DNA of 64,000 bases from Clostridium algoriphilum (GTDB lineage: Bacteria; Bacillota; Clostridia; Clostridiales; Clostridiaceae): assembly GCF_020443705.1 (NCBI RefSeq), contig NZ_JAIZZK010000017.1, positions 26,045 to 90,044 of the forward strand, in the 5' to 3' direction. The first letter of the stretch is position 1. Every line of letters begins with the position of its first letter. The position numbers and the translations under genes were made by a program. The notes below the pieces were generated by a model, which was not told the DNA's origin, did not search any database, and was given only the letters and a program-made list of their open reading frames with translations. Shown piece after piece: positions 44,187-53,003 of the stretch.

Positions 44187-45035
44187 TTAATTTAAATTAC
44201 TATCCATTAGAATTTTAAAAAGCTCTCCTTTATTTCTTGGTATTGTAGCAGTTGTATTTATCTTTCCACTTTTACGCAACTCCTCAAATATCTCAAGAAT
44301 TAATGGTTTTTCAAGATAACAATTATTTATTAATTCATCATCAGAAAAAATCTCATAAGGTGTTCCTTCCCTAGCTATCTCCCCATCCTTCATTACTATA
44401 ACATGGTCCGACCACGAATATGCAAGCTCTACATCATGGGTTGATAAAACAACAGTTATTCCTTTTTCATTTAATTCATCAAATATCTGAATAATCTGTT
44501 TTGAATGCTTGGGGTCAAGACTTGAAGTAGGTTCATCAAAGACTATTATCTCAGGCTTCATAACAAGAATGTCTGCGATAGCTACTCTTTTTTTCTGCCC
44601 ATAGCTTAAAAAATGCACTGCTTTATCTTTATAATCTTGCATTTCTACATTTTTAAGGGCTTCATCTACCCTACTCCTTACCTCTGTGTCATCTAATTTT
44701 AAGTTCATCGCTCCAAATGAAACTTCCTGATAAACATCTGCTGAAAATAATTGATTTTCAGGGTCCTGAAATACAATTCCTATGTTTTTTCTTAATTCAA
44801 GTAATGACTTGTGATTATACTTTACCTCATTTCCTTTATAAATTACAGTCCCTTTAGATGGTTTTAAAACGCCATTGAAATTCAAGAAAACTGTTGATTT
44901 TCCTGAACCATTAACACCAACGAAAGATATTTTTTTACCCTTTTCTATCTTTAAATTTATATTATTTAATGCTCTAGTCCCATCAGGATATTTATAGCTT
45001 AAATCTTTTGTCTCTAGTATATATTTACTCATCAA
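44187..45035 (-). CDS. cbiO: Cobalt ECF transporter ATPase
   Basis: This is a 282-residue ABC ATPase that powers cobalt uptake with CbiMNQ. Walker A GVNGSGKST, Q-loop FQDPENQLF, signature LSYGQKKRVAIA (LSYGQ in place of LSGGQ, common in ECF ATPases), Walker B IIVFDEPT and the switch His in STHDVELA are all present. Its ATG overlaps the cbiQ stop by four bases. Last gene of cbiMNQO. Confidence 0.95.
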   Translation of the reverse strand: MMSKYILETKDLSYKYPDGTRALNNINLKIEKGKKISFVGVNGSGKSTVFLNFNGVLKPSKGTVIYKGNEVKYNHKSLLELRKNIGIVFQDPENQLFSADVYQEVSFGAMNLKLDDTEVRSRVDEALKNVEMQDYKDKAVHFLSYGQKKRVAIADILVMKPEIIVFDEPTSSLDPKHSKQIIQIFDELNEKGITVVLSTHDVELAYSWSDHVIVMKDGEIAREGTPYEIFSDDELINNCYLEKPLILEIFEELRKSGKINTTATIPRNKGELFKILMDSNLN

Positions 45036-45835
45036 ATGATTCCTCCAAACATAATTCCACCCAAAATATTTTCACTAAAACTTATGATTATTAAAAGTAC
45101 TTCTACTACTACAATTAAGGATATATTTTTGTATGAAAGTGCATAATTATTTTCTAATAAATTTATATCACCGTCATATCCTCTTGACTCCATTGCAGTA
45201 TAAATGTCTTGTGAACGTTTATAGGAACTTAAAAACAAAGAGGTAATCAATTTCCCTAAGGAATTTAAACCAGTTCTAGGTGTTGAATATCCAAGCCTTG
45301 AATTCTGAGATATATAAATTATATTTGCAGTATCTAATAATACAAATATAAATCTATATATAAGTCCCATTAGTTCAACAAATAGTTTAGGCACTTTTAG
45401 CTTTCTAAGCACTGATAATACTTCAAAAATAGGAGTTGTTAATGTTAGAAAATACAAACATGAAACTGAAGCAATGGACTTCAAAAATAATTTTGTTGCC
45501 ATCAAAATACTATCATATGTACATCCCAATTTAATATCAAAAATACTAAAACTAAATATTAAACCCTTACTAGTTGAAACTACAGTTATTGCTATTGTAA
45601 TGACCCCCATTATTAAGAAAGCTAATGGTAATGACATTAATTTTATATAATCTTTTAATGGTAACTTCCCCTTGAAAACGGTTATGAAAGACATAAGTAA
45701 TAATATTATTATTGAGTCGACCATATTATTTAATGATATACATATGATTATAGTAACCATAGCAAATATAAATTTTTCCATAGGATTAACCTTTTTAAGT
45801 TTAGAAATATAAGCCAACTTATCTATAGATATCAA
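45032..45835 (-). CDS. cbiQ: Cobalt ECF transporter T-component
   Basis: This is a 267-residue membrane coupling protein with about five hydrophobic segments. The characteristic ARG-type motifs appear near the end as YKRSQDIYTAMESRGYDG (coupling helix with A-x-x-S-R-G). It links the CbiO ATPase to CbiMN. Four-base overlaps with cbiN (upstream) and cbiO (downstream) show tight translational coupling. Confidence 0.95.
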   Translation of the reverse strand: MISIDKLAYISKLKKVNPMEKFIFAMVTIIICISLNNMVDSIIILLLMSFITVFKGKLPLKDYIKLMSLPLAFLIMGVITIAITVVSTSKGLIFSFSIFDIKLGCTYDSILMATKLFLKSIASVSCLYFLTLTTPIFEVLSVLRKLKVPKLFVELMGLIYRFIFVLLDTANIIYISQNSRLGYSTPRTGLNSLGKLITSLFLSSYKRSQDIYTAMESRGYDGDINLLENNYALSYKNISLIVVVEVLLIIISFSENILGGIMFGGII

Positions 45836-46155
45836 ACTTTTTTACCTCTAGATGCTTTTGATTTACCCCTTGAGTATCCAAAAAAATAACATACTATTCC
45901 TGAACCTATAGCTGCTTGTAATGAAAATAAAAGACTCTCTATCTCGCTACTTGGTGGTTGCCAAACCGGAGTAAACCAAGGTTTATAATTTGCATTGATT
46001 TTAGAAATCTCATTTTTGGCTTGATCATCCGAGCCACTAAATTTAGAATTTTTTAGAAATAATAACGGAACAACTGCGATAATCACCACAAGAACTGCAA
46101 GTATTAAATTCTTTTTCAACAAATTGTTCTTCTTATTTTTCTTTTGTTTGTTCAT
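45832..46155 (-). CDS. cbiN: Cobalt transport accessory protein
   Basis: This 107-residue protein has two membrane helices (residues 16-35 and ~75-95) and an outside loop containing ANYKPWFTPVWQPPSSEIES, the typical CbiN motif. CbiN assists loading of cobalt into CbiM. Lys-rich N- and C-termini are cytoplasmic. It starts four bases after the cbiM stop. Confidence 0.92.
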   Translation of the reverse strand: MNKQKKNKKNNLLKKNLILAVLVVIIAVVPLLFLKNSKFSGSDDQAKNEISKINANYKPWFTPVWQPPSSEIESLLFSLQAAIGSGIVCYFFGYSRGKSKASRGKKV

Positions 46156-46159
46156 TTTG

Positions 46160-46900
46160 TTAAACCTCCTCTGATATAACCTTTAATTCTTTGAGTTCTT
46201 CCTTGTTATAATTAGTTAGCAGATTAAATACTATTACTGTTAGTATTCCCTCGCTTATAGCAAGAGGAAGCTGCGTTAGCGCAAATATGCTCATGAATTT
46301 TATTAGTGATGCTACAAATCCTCCTATTCTATCAGGGAATGCCAATGCAAGTTGAAAAGAAGTAGTAATATATGTCATTAAATCACCTAACATGGCAGCA
46401 GAGAATACTGATACTGATAGAGATAGATTTAATTTCCTTAAAAGCTTGTACAGAAAATACGATACTAATGGTCCAACTACCGCCATAGAAAATGTATTAG
46501 CTCCAAGTGTTGTAATCCCACCATGAGCAAGAAGCAATGCCTGAAAAATTAGAACTATTAGGCCTAATACGCTCATTACTGTAGGTCCAAAAAGAATAGC
46601 TCCAAGTCCTACTCCTGTTGGATGCGAGCAACTTCCTGTAACCGATGGTATTTTTAATGCAGAAAGGACAAATGCAAATGCTCCCACCATTGCAATTAAC
46701 ATCTTAAGTTTAGGATTCACCTTAACTTTTTCCTTTATAGAAAAGTAACCAACAACAACAAATGGTATACATATTGTGCCCCATGCTATACACCATATTG
46801 GAGGTAAAAACCCCTCCATTATATGCATTGCATATGCATTCTTAGGCATAAATATTAGCGCAAGAAAAACACCTAATGCAACTTGATATTTCTTTTTCAT
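46160..46900 (-). CDS. cbiM: Cobalt ECF transporter S-component
   Basis: This is a 246-residue substrate-specific component. An N-terminal signal peptide ends AYA and is followed by [10 protein letters not shown], so cleavage would expose the metal-binding Met-His-Ile end, as is known for Cbi[18 protein letters not shown] carries further metal-binding His, and [18 protein letters not shown] follows. It is the first gene of cbiMNQO. The 500-base leader has a cobalamin riboswitch and a terminator, so uptake is shut off when B12 is plentiful. Confidence 0.96.
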   Translation of the reverse strand: MKKKYQVALGVFLALIFMPKNAYAMHIMEGFLPPIWCIAWGTICIPFVVVGYFSIKEKVKVNPKLKMLIAMVGAFAFVLSALKIPSVTGSCSHPTGVGLGAILFGPTVMSVLGLIVLIFQALLLAHGGITTLGANTFSMAVVGPLVSYFLYKLLRKLNLSLSVSVFSAAMLGDLMTYITTSFQLALAFPDRIGGFVASLIKFMSIFALTQLPLAISEGILTVIVFNLLTNYNKEELKELKVISEEV

Positions 46901-46953
46901 GTAAAACTCTCCTCATTAATATATTTTTATATTTGATTCTTTATATGTTTTGT

Positions 46954-46992
46954 GCAAAACAAAAAATCCCTTTAACTAAAGAGTTAAAGGGA
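46954..46992 (-). terminator. Riboswitch-controlled terminator before cbiM
   Basis: On the minus strand TCCCTTTAAC/GTTAAAGGGA (46967-46976 and 46983-46992) has a six-base loop and is followed by TTTTTTGTTTTG. It lies between the cobalamin aptamer and the cbiM start. Confidence 0.9.
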
Positions 46993-47082
46993 ATAAATTA
47001 AAAATATGCTAATTATTTTAAACCAGCAAATAAATTTTTATTATAGATACCTCCTCTATCACTCGTAGAGTTTATGGTGCAA

Positions 47083-47240
47083 AAATATAGGTAGGTCTTC
47101 TGACTCAAGAATCATTATTTAAGTACGCCTTCCCCGTTTCCAAGTGGCATTAAGTACTTAAATTCATCTATTACAGCTACGAGATAGTTCAGGATTTCAA
47201 CCTGATTCCCTTTTAATTAATTTTAATTAAACCTATATTT
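47083..47240 (-). promoter_or_regulatory. Cobalamin riboswitch
   Basis: On the minus strand the element contains GCCACTTGGAAACGGGGAAGG and the B12 box AGTCAGAAGACCTACCT. It is closed by a nine-base helix (AAATATAGG at 47083-47091 with CCTATATTT at 47232-47240). Together with the downstream terminator it controls cbiMNQO by transcription attenuation. The remaining leader (46993-47082) would host the antiterminator. Confidence 0.95.
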
Positions 47241-47398
47241 GTTATTCAATTATTATAGTTCATACGAATATATTCTTATTTTATAATTATAAGATTAATA
47301 ATACAAAAAATCAACAACTTTAGTTTGCGAAATTAAGATAGCATTATTTATTACTTAGTTTATGATAATTTATACTATAGGTTTATATTTTTTTTAAA

Positions 47399-48814
47399 TT
47401 AAATTGGCATATTATCAAAATTATCCCCACTTAACACTAATATATCACCACTCTTAATCTTTGTCGCTCCCTTAGGATGTATTACGTTTTCTGCACGTTT
47501 TATCATCACAACTAGAATTTCCTCAGGTATATTGGCGTCCATTATAGTTTTGTTTACACAATTACTTTCCTCCGTAACTTCTATCTCTACTAATTTTGTG
47601 TTTGATTCTTCTTGATAGTCATTGAATGTTTTCAAAACAGCTGACTCATTATCAACAAGATCTAATTTCTTTGCGATTGGTGAAACTAACGTGCCTTGCA
47701 AAGTAACTGAAAATAATGCTACAAAGAATACTATATGAAAAATATCAGACTTTATAACTGCTCCGTTCGTTACAGCAATTATAGCAAAAACAATAGATGA
47801 CGCACCTCTAATTCCAACCCACGAAACAAATAATTGATGTTTAAAAGGAATCTTTAAAGGACTAAGTATTAAGAATGTTGCAATAGGTCTTGCAACAAAA
47901 ACTAAGAATAATGAAATCACAATTCCTGGTACCAGAACTGATTGTAAATGAGAGGGGAAAGATAATAGGCCTAATATAAAGAAGAGCATTATTTGCATAA
48001 GCCATGATATTCCATCTAAAAATTTAACTAAACTTTTTTTATTTTGAATTTTACTATTTCCAATTATAATACCAGTAATATATACACTAAGGTATCCATT
48101 ACCACCAATCCACGAACTCATGGAATACGATAAAACAGCTATTGCCATAACAAACACTGGATACAGTCCTTCTATTTCAAAAGTAATATTTTTCAATATC
48201 CAAGCACTTACTTTTGCTAATACAACGCCCACTAATAATCCGAAAAATATTTGAAATATTATAAGCTGCAGCGTAGATTGTTCTGCGCCAGCTTTCATTA
48301 AAGTTAAGAGTGTTATTGTAAGCATATATGCAAAGGGATCATTACTTCCACTTTCAATTTCTAGCATCGATGCCAGTCCACCTTTTAAATTTAGTTTCTG
48401 AGAACGTAGTATTGAAAAAACTGCGGCTGCATCAGTTGAAGCTACTATTGATCCAATAAGTAATCCTTCTAAAAGAGATACTTTAAGAACTACTCTACAA
48501 AACAAACCCATAAGCCCTGCTGTTATAACAACCCCTAAAGTTGACATTAATAACGCTTTACCAACAACTGGTTTTGCCATTTTCCAATTTGTGCAAAAAC
48601 CTCCATAGAAGATTATAAACATTAAACCTAGTGATCCAAGTTGCTCTGCAATATGGTAATTTTCAAAGTGAATTCCAACAATTCCTTCTGAACCAAATAC
48701 CATACCTAATAGAATAAATATAAGTAATGAGGGTACTCCAAATTTATATAAAACTTTGCTTGAAAATATACATATTAATACAACAACCGAAGCTATAATT
48801 AAAGGCATTATCAT
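47399..48814 (-). CDS. CPA1 cation/proton antiporter with C-terminal TrkA_C domain
   Basis: This is a 471-residue, 12- to 13-helix antiporter of the NhaP2/CvrA type. Family motifs are LLIFILLGMVFGSEG in helix 1-2, STDAAAVFSILR with the ion-binding Asp, and ESGSNDPFAYM with the conserved Asn-Asp. The tail (about 395-471) is a single TrkA-C-like regulatory domain ending IKSGDILVLSGD. Likely potassium or sodium export with proton entry. RBS AAGGAGTGAT. The MarR regulator gene lies 84 bases upstream in the same direction, with a promoter palindrome before that. Confidence 0.93.
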   Translation of the reverse strand: MIMPLIIASVVVLICIFSSKVLYKFGVPSLLIFILLGMVFGSEGIVGIHFENYHIAEQLGSLGLMFIIFYGGFCTNWKMAKPVVGKALLMSTLGVVITAGLMGLFCRVVLKVSLLEGLLIGSIVASTDAAAVFSILRSQKLNLKGGLASMLEIESGSNDPFAYMLTITLLTLMKAGAEQSTLQLIIFQIFFGLLVGVVLAKVSAWILKNITFEIEGLYPVFVMAIAVLSYSMSSWIGGNGYLSVYITGIIIGNSKIQNKKSLVKFLDGISWLMQIMLFFILGLLSFPSHLQSVLVPGIVISLFLVFVARPIATFLILSPLKIPFKHQLFVSWVGIRGASSIVFAIIAVTNGAVIKSDIFHIVFFVALFSVTLQGTLVSPIAKKLDLVDNESAVLKTFNDYQEESNTKLVEIEVTEESNCVNKTIMDANIPEEILVVMIKRAENVIHPKGATKIKSGDILVLSGDNFDNMPI

Positions 48815-48897
48815 CTATTCATCACTCCTTTTCTGTATTTTATAGTTTGTTTATATCATATTTTTTTATTTGCTTTTCCATAAAAGGACTAAGTATA

Positions 48898-49344
48898 TTA
48901 ATTTTTATTTTTGTCTAAAGATAAGCATTCATTTAAAATGTTTAATCCCTCTACTATCTTTTCTTTTTTATATTCATCTATATGATTTAATGTTGGAATA
49001 ATATTTTCAGATATTTTAACTGTTACTTCATGCATTATTCCTTGTGCATATTCAGTCATTTTAATATTCACGCAGCGCTCATCTTTAGAATTTCTAACAC
49101 GTTCTATAAACCCGCCCTTTTCTAGCCTTTTACATAACGGAGATAAATTGCTCTTTCCCATACAAAGATGATTGCATAAATCTGTAATGTTTTGTTCACC
49201 ATTTTTATGTAATTGTAATAATACACTAGCTTGTACTGACGTTAACCCATATGGCTCATAAAAATCATGTAGAATTACATTAAGTTTTCCATTAACAGCT
49301 TTTAAAACTTCAACAAGTTCTTCTTGAAACTCAGCATCAATCAT
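48898..49344 (-). CDS. MarR family transcriptional regulator
   Basis: This 148-residue regulator has GLTSVQASVLLQLHKNGEQN, the recognition segment NHLCMGKSNLSPLCKRLEKGG, and wing DERCVNIKMTEYAQ, which is clear MarR architecture. The start is the ATG at 49344, behind AAGGAG; the longer frame to 49374 lacks a site. A perfect palindrome TTAACATGTTAA (49368-49379) lies 24 bases upstream and is a good autoregulatory operator. It probably also controls the antiporter gene behind it. Confidence 0.9.
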   Translation of the reverse strand: MIDAEFQEELVEVLKAVNGKLNVILHDFYEPYGLTSVQASVLLQLHKNGEQNITDLCNHLCMGKSNLSPLCKRLEKGGFIERVRNSKDERCVNIKMTEYAQGIMHEVTVKISENIIPTLNHIDEYKKEKIVEGLNILNECLSLDKNKN

Positions 49345-49367
49345 AATTTTCTCCTTATTAAATATAT

Positions 49368-49379
49368 TTAACATGTTAA
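49368..49379. promoter_or_regulatory. Candidate MarR operator
   Basis: Perfect 12-base palindrome TTAACATGTTAA directly before the marR-type gene. Confidence 0.5.
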
Positions 49380-49502
49380 CTGTTCACATATGAATTATAT
49401 CATATTTTAGTACATATATCAATTAATTTTAAACAACCATAATTATATACTTAATAATTCACAGGAAATTGTTAAAAAATTATATCTTTATCAGTTAGAA
49501 AA

Positions 49503-49531
49503 TTGAATTAATATTAACTATGTGGTATAAT
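49503..49531 (+). promoter_or_regulatory. Sigma-A promoter for the structured leader
   Basis: TTGAAT (49503-49508), a 17-base spacer and TATAAT (49526-49531). Confidence 0.75.
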
Positions 49532-49537
49532 ATACTA

Positions 49538-49636
49538 CATAATATTAAATCGGTTGGACAAACTAAAGTTTGATTCCAAGAAATCTGTTTCTAGGGTGGG
49601 AAACTCCTATTTGAGTTCCCAACCCTATTATTTTTT
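49538..49636 (+). promoter_or_regulatory. Structured leader RNA, possible riboswitch (guanidine-IV-like?)
   Basis: The transcript from the promoter at 49503 folds as follows. TTGGA/TCCAA and AAAC/GTTT form a first hairpin (about 49553-49579), GAAA/TTTC a small second one, then CTAGGG opens a terminator. The terminator stem runs AGGGT...ACCCT (49593-49626) and is followed by ATTATTTTTTG. It ends 50 bases before the micro-protein gene. Promoter, compact fold and terminator before a gene are the plan of a transcription-off riboswitch. The TTGGACAAAC and CTAGGG boxes remind me of the guanidine-IV (mepA) class, but I cannot verify this. Confidence 0.55.
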
Positions 49637-49687
49637 GTTGATTAATGTTGAATTTCATAGATAGGTACTTTAAAAGGAGGTAATTAT

Positions 49688-49819
49688 ATGAATCCCGAAG
49701 ATATGCTTGTAATTGTCATTGTTTTAATAATGGTTACAGGATTTATTTATGTTAATTTTATTTTACCAAAAAGAGTCAAAAAAGAAGAAAAAAATAGAGA
49801 CGAAACGCTCAAGAAATAA
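49688..49819 (+). CDS. 43-residue single-helix membrane micro-protein
   Basis: MNPEDMLVIVIVLIMVTGFI with a basic tail (LPKRVKKEEKN) predicts a single transmembrane helix with the C-terminus in the cytoplasm. AAAGGAGGT lies seven bases before the ATG, an excellent site, so it is very likely translated. Expression is probably governed by the structured leader. It could be a small transporter subunit, regulator or stress peptide; no family recognised. A second small membrane protein gene follows. Confidence 0.75.
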   Translation: MNPEDMLVIVIVLIMVTGFIYVNFILPKRVKKEEKNRDETLKK

Positions 49820-49887
49820 ATAATTTTTCTAAATTTCAACCTATCAATTAGTATTATCAAATATCTGTTTTGGGAAGGAAAAATATC

Positions 49888-50118
49888 ATGAATAACATTT
49901 TAAAAGTAACTACTTTTACTGCTACATTATTGGGATTTGGAATATTAGTAACTTCGTTCTTAGAATTAAGAACATCACGAAAAAAACTAGATAAAATAAG
50001 TAATAAAGATTTTTTTACAGAAACTGATAAATTACATATAATAAAATATTATAAATTAAGTATGATTGGATTTTCTATAACTTCAATTATGCAGATAATA
50101 AGAATATTTCTAAAATAA
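49888..50118 (+). CDS. Small two-helix membrane protein, function unknown
   Basis: This is a 76-residue protein with two helices (residues ~6-24 and ~52-72) and a charged loop containing ELRTSRKKLDKIS. The ATG at 49888 follows GGAAGGA; the frame opening at a TTG 18 bases earlier overlaps that site. It could be co-transcribed with the 43-residue micro-protein 68 bases upstream. No family recognised. Confidence 0.65.
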   Translation: MNNILKVTTFTATLLGFGILVTSFLELRTSRKKLDKISNKDFFTETDKLHIIKYYKLSMIGFSITSIMQIIRIFLK

Positions 50119-50155
50119 AATCTAATTTCATATATGATAAAACGCTCTATTTATA

Positions 50156-50203
50156 AAACACCTGGATAAAATTTATTTTTACCCAGGCGTTTTTTATTTT
50201 TGT
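50156..50203 (+). terminator. Terminator of the small membrane protein genes
   Basis: A 16-base stem with two A/C mismatches (50156-50171 with 50177-50192) is followed by TTTTATTTTTG. Confidence 0.8.
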
Positions 50204-50319
50204 TAATGTTTCCTACATAATTATTCTATAAAAAACATACTTTTAACATAATTATTTGCTAATTTTTATAGATTTTCTTGTTACTATATATATATAGGAA
50301 TCTTAAAGGAGTGAAATAT

Positions 50320-50781
50320 ATGATTACTTTGAAAAATATTTACAATAACATTGTAAATAACGGAAATTTTAAACGTCTATCTAAATTTAGCTGTGTAGGT
50401 GGTTTAAATACTCTGCTTGACTTTGGAGTATTTTCTCTATTAAATAGTTTATTTGGTGTTAACTATATTATAAGTCAGATAATATCCTACTCAAGTGGCA
50501 CGTTAAATAGTTATATTCTAAATAAGTTTTGGACTTTCAATGATACTAAAACTAATAAGAAAACAACCAAGGAAATTGTTCAATTTATTGTTGTTAATTC
50601 AGCCTCCCTAGGCGTAAGCTTAATGGGGTTAAGTATATTAATGAAAAATAATTTTATGAACCCATTTTTCGCAAAAATTATTTCAATGGTACTCGCTCAA
50701 GTAGTTAACTTTTTAGGATATAGATTTTGGGTTTTCGGTTCAGTAATAAAATCAGTAACAAGTAGTAAAAAGATAGCATGA
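50320..50781 (+). CDS. GtrA family membrane protein
   Basis: This is a 153-residue, four-helix protein of the GtrA family, thought to flip or aid transfer of undecaprenyl-linked sugars across the membrane for glycan decoration. LSKFSCVGGLNTLLDFGVF, SYSSGTLNSYILNKFWTF and QVVNFLGYRFWVF are family hallmarks. The start was set at the ATG of 50320 (AAAGGAGTGA upstream). The truncated galU lies 42 bases downstream, so the two were probably one sugar-nucleotide/glycan operon. Confidence 0.9.
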   Translation: MITLKNIYNNIVNNGNFKRLSKFSCVGGLNTLLDFGVFSLLNSLFGVNYIISQIISYSSGTLNSYILNKFWTFNDTKTNKKTTKEIVQFIVVNSASLGVSLMGLSILMKNNFMNPFFAKIISMVLAQVVNFLGYRFWVFGSVIKSVTSSKKIA

Positions 50782-50823
50782 ACCTCCACTAATTCTATAA
50801 AGAAATGAAAAGGAGATATTAAT

Positions 50824-50976
50824 ATGAAAGTTAAAAAAGCTATTATACCAGCAGCAGGACTTGGAACAAGATTTCTACCTGCAACAAAGGCACTACCTAA
50901 AGAAATGTTACCTATAGTTGATAAACCTACAATGCAATATATTATAGAGGAAGCTGTTGCATCTGGAATATGTTAG
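50824..50976 (+). pseudogene. galU: galU, 5' stub of UTP-glucose-1-phosphate uridylyltransferase
   Basis: The frame has a good ribosome binding site (AAAGGAGA) and encodes [31 protein letters not shown] and [10 protein letters not shown], the nucleotide-binding start of GalU, then a stop after 50 residues. The normal protein has about 290. The remaining 240 codons are absent from the region, so the gene is a deletion stub. A full copy may exist elsewhere. Confidence 0.92.
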
Positions 50977-51006
50977 CTTAAAAATTTGTATATTTACCTT
51001 TTAATT

Positions 51007-51046
51007 AAAGGAATGGCCTAGTAATTAGGACATTCCTTTTGTGTTT
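51007..51046 (+). terminator. Terminator after the galU stub
   Basis: AAAGGAATGGCCTA (51007-51020) pairs with TAGGACATTCCTTT (one mismatch), followed by TGTGTTTATTT. Confidence 0.75.
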
Positions 51047-51128
51047 ATTTCTATTCCTTAGTAATTGATGAAATAATTTATCCCCTAAAAGAATATACAT
51101 ATTCTATATTAATTAAATTGGAGATACT

Positions 51129-51589
51129 ATGGGTAAAGTTATAAGTTTTATTAATTTAAAAGGTGGGGTAGGTAAAACTACAACAACAGTTGCACTAGCT
51201 GAATTCCTTACTTACGAATTTAAAAAGAAAGTACAGTTGAATATTTACAAAATAAATATAATAATATAAATATAAATATTTCAATTAGGGTTGATGGTAA
51301 TAATGATGTTTCTAATGAAAACAAACCACCGTTATTAAATCCAGTTACTACTTTTAGAAATATCGTTAAAGATGCCTTAAGAGAGAAATTAATAATTCTA
51401 CCGTTAAAGGATTTAGTTAAAATATCAAAGACATATACTCCTGACCTCAGCGGCAGAATCTATAGAAAAAAAGAAGCAGCGTTGATTATAGACTATATAA
51501 TCAATAGGGCTATTAACCTATCAACGTTGGGACAGGTAGTTAGAAATGTAAGTAAAAAAAGAGGAATAGATAAACAAAAGTGCCTGTAA
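51129..51589 (+). pseudogene. ParA-type ATPase stub joined to an unidentified gene end
   Basis: From the ATG at 51129 (TTGGAGAT upstream) the frame reads MGKVISFINLKGGVGKTTTT with the deviant Walker A of ParA/Soj, and then stops at 51269 after 46 residues. Another frame, open from 51224 to 51589, carries protein-like text. It includes VTTFRNIVKDALREKL, PLKDLVKISKTYTPD, and RKKEAALIIDYIINRAIN, with no start codon and no family I know. This looks like the two ends of a deletion, or of a lost plasmid/phage-type partition locus, joined out of frame. Confidence 0.75.
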
Positions 51590-51632
51590 TAATTGAATAG
51601 ATTTACTAAATCTATTCAATTATTACAGGCAC
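51580..51632 (-). terminator. Terminator of the ADP-ribosylglycohydrolase gene
   Basis: A perfect 25-base stem (51580-51604 with 51608-51632) is followed on the minus strand by TTTTGTTTATC. The stem overlaps the stop codon of the remnant on the other strand. Confidence 0.9.
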
Positions 51633-51645
51633 AAAAACTAAGGAA

Positions 51646-52533
51646 TTAATCTTCATTGAAATTATTTAATTTTTCTCCTAACCCAATTAATTTGTCTTTT
51701 AGTATTATTTTTTCTCTCCATCTCTTCGGAATACTGTTATATCCATAATATACACCAGCAAGACCTCCAGCAATTGCACCTATAGTATCTGGATCTCCAT
51801 ACAGATTAACTGCTTCGCATATTATATCCTCAACATATGAATTGTTAATGAAACACCACAGTGCACATTGAAATGAATCCACCACATAACCGGATGCGTT
51901 AAGATTCTCCTTTTTCATATTAAATACTTTCTCATATTCCGCGTGGCCTTTTAAAACTTCTTTTATTGTCCCTATTTTATCTCCACCATCTAAAAACTTA
52001 TAAATTATTGTATTGTATAAGATGCATGCATCTGATGCCTTTACATTATAATGAGTCATGTCTGATTGAGCTTTTGTTATTTCCACCATTTTATCAAATT
52101 CCCTATAATATAGTGGAACAGAAATGCATCTCATTAAGGTCCCATTACCTGCATTCATTCCATTGGAATATCTATGAACTCTACGACCTGCTTTATTCCA
52201 ATCTCCACAATCAATGAACTCACCTATGGCATCTTGACACGTTATTCCGATATCAGTTGGATCAGTGTCGTACCATTCAACAAATTTCCTTCCTATTGCG
52301 GCTATAGGTGCATTAGGCTCTTCAATAATTCCCTCTCCAACTGCAATAGTCATTACTGTATCATCAGTAACATCTCCAGGCCTTAGCTGCATTTCTCCTC
52401 CACCAATTATATCTTTGTGAAAACCATACTTTTCTACACCTATATATTTAGGAGTGAACTCTAAAGTTCCTCCAAGGGCATCCCCACATGCAACTCCAAA
52501 TAATCCACCTAAAACTCTTTCTAATCTATCCAT
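51646..52533 (-). CDS. ADP-ribosylglycohydrolase family protein
   Basis: This is a 295-residue, all-alpha hydrolase of the DraG/ARH family, which removes ADP-ribose from proteins or other molecules. It uses two magnesium ions bound by GDVTDDTVMTI near residue 55 and GDPDTIGAIAGGLAGVYYG near residue 265. Both metal sites are intact. The start is at 52533 because GGAGG (within an earlier ATG) lies eight bases upstream. No dinitrogenase-regulating DraT gene adjoins it, so the target is unknown. Confidence 0.92.
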   Translation of the reverse strand: MDRLERVLGGLFGVACGDALGGTLEFTPKYIGVEKYGFHKDIIGGGEMQLRPGDVTDDTVMTIAVGEGIIEEPNAPIAAIGRKFVEWYDTDPTDIGITCQDAIGEFIDCGDWNKAGRRVHRYSNGMNAGNGTLMRCISVPLYYREFDKMVEITKAQSDMTHYNVKASDACILYNTIIYKFLDGGDKIGTIKEVLKGHAEYEKVFNMKKENLNASGYVVDSFQCALWCFINNSYVEDIICEAVNLYGDPDTIGAIAGGLAGVYYGYNSIPKRWREKIILKDKLIGLGEKLNNFNED

Positions 52534-53003
52534 GTTTTTTGCCTCCATTATATTAATTTTCTTTAAGCATCAATATTTCTCGCAAAATCTTTTTAAGATA
52601 ATATCAGCCAACCATACTTATTATCTATAATAAATTTATCCATTTATCTATAGTATTCTTTTAAACTTAACATTGCATTACTTACCTAATATTCTTTATA
52701 AAGTTAATTATTGTAATCATTATAACATTTTTAAAATTTGATTTCTACAACTTAACAATTTTAGTATTAGTATAATTCAAATAAATAAAAGAAGCCGATT
52801 CTGCTTTTTAGGCAGCATGGACTTCTTCATATAATATAACTATTATTTTAAGCGTTTAACAACAAAAGACAATTAAATAAATTTGTTTTCTTTAACATAT
52901 GCTTCAAATTCGTCAATTTTGGCAGTTACTTTTCCACTAGCTTTCACCAGCTATTTATTCTTTTAAAGCCTCTAAAATAATCTTAATTTAAAAATTTCTA
53001 AAT
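52534..53003. other. Intergenic region between the ADP-ribosylglycohydrolase and thrB genes
   Basis: About 470 bases. It holds a terminator-like hairpin (52789-52826) and, on the minus strand, a 25-codon open stretch (52873-52950: LVKASGKVTAKIDEFEAYVK and so on) that looks like the end of a lost coding sequence. No start or family is visible. Confidence 0.5.
52789..52826 (-). terminator. Probable terminator downstream of thrB
   Basis: GAAG, GATTCTGC and matching arms GCAGCATG, CTTC form an imperfect stem with loop TTTTTAG. The minus strand continues TTTTATTTATTTG. Confidence 0.6.
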
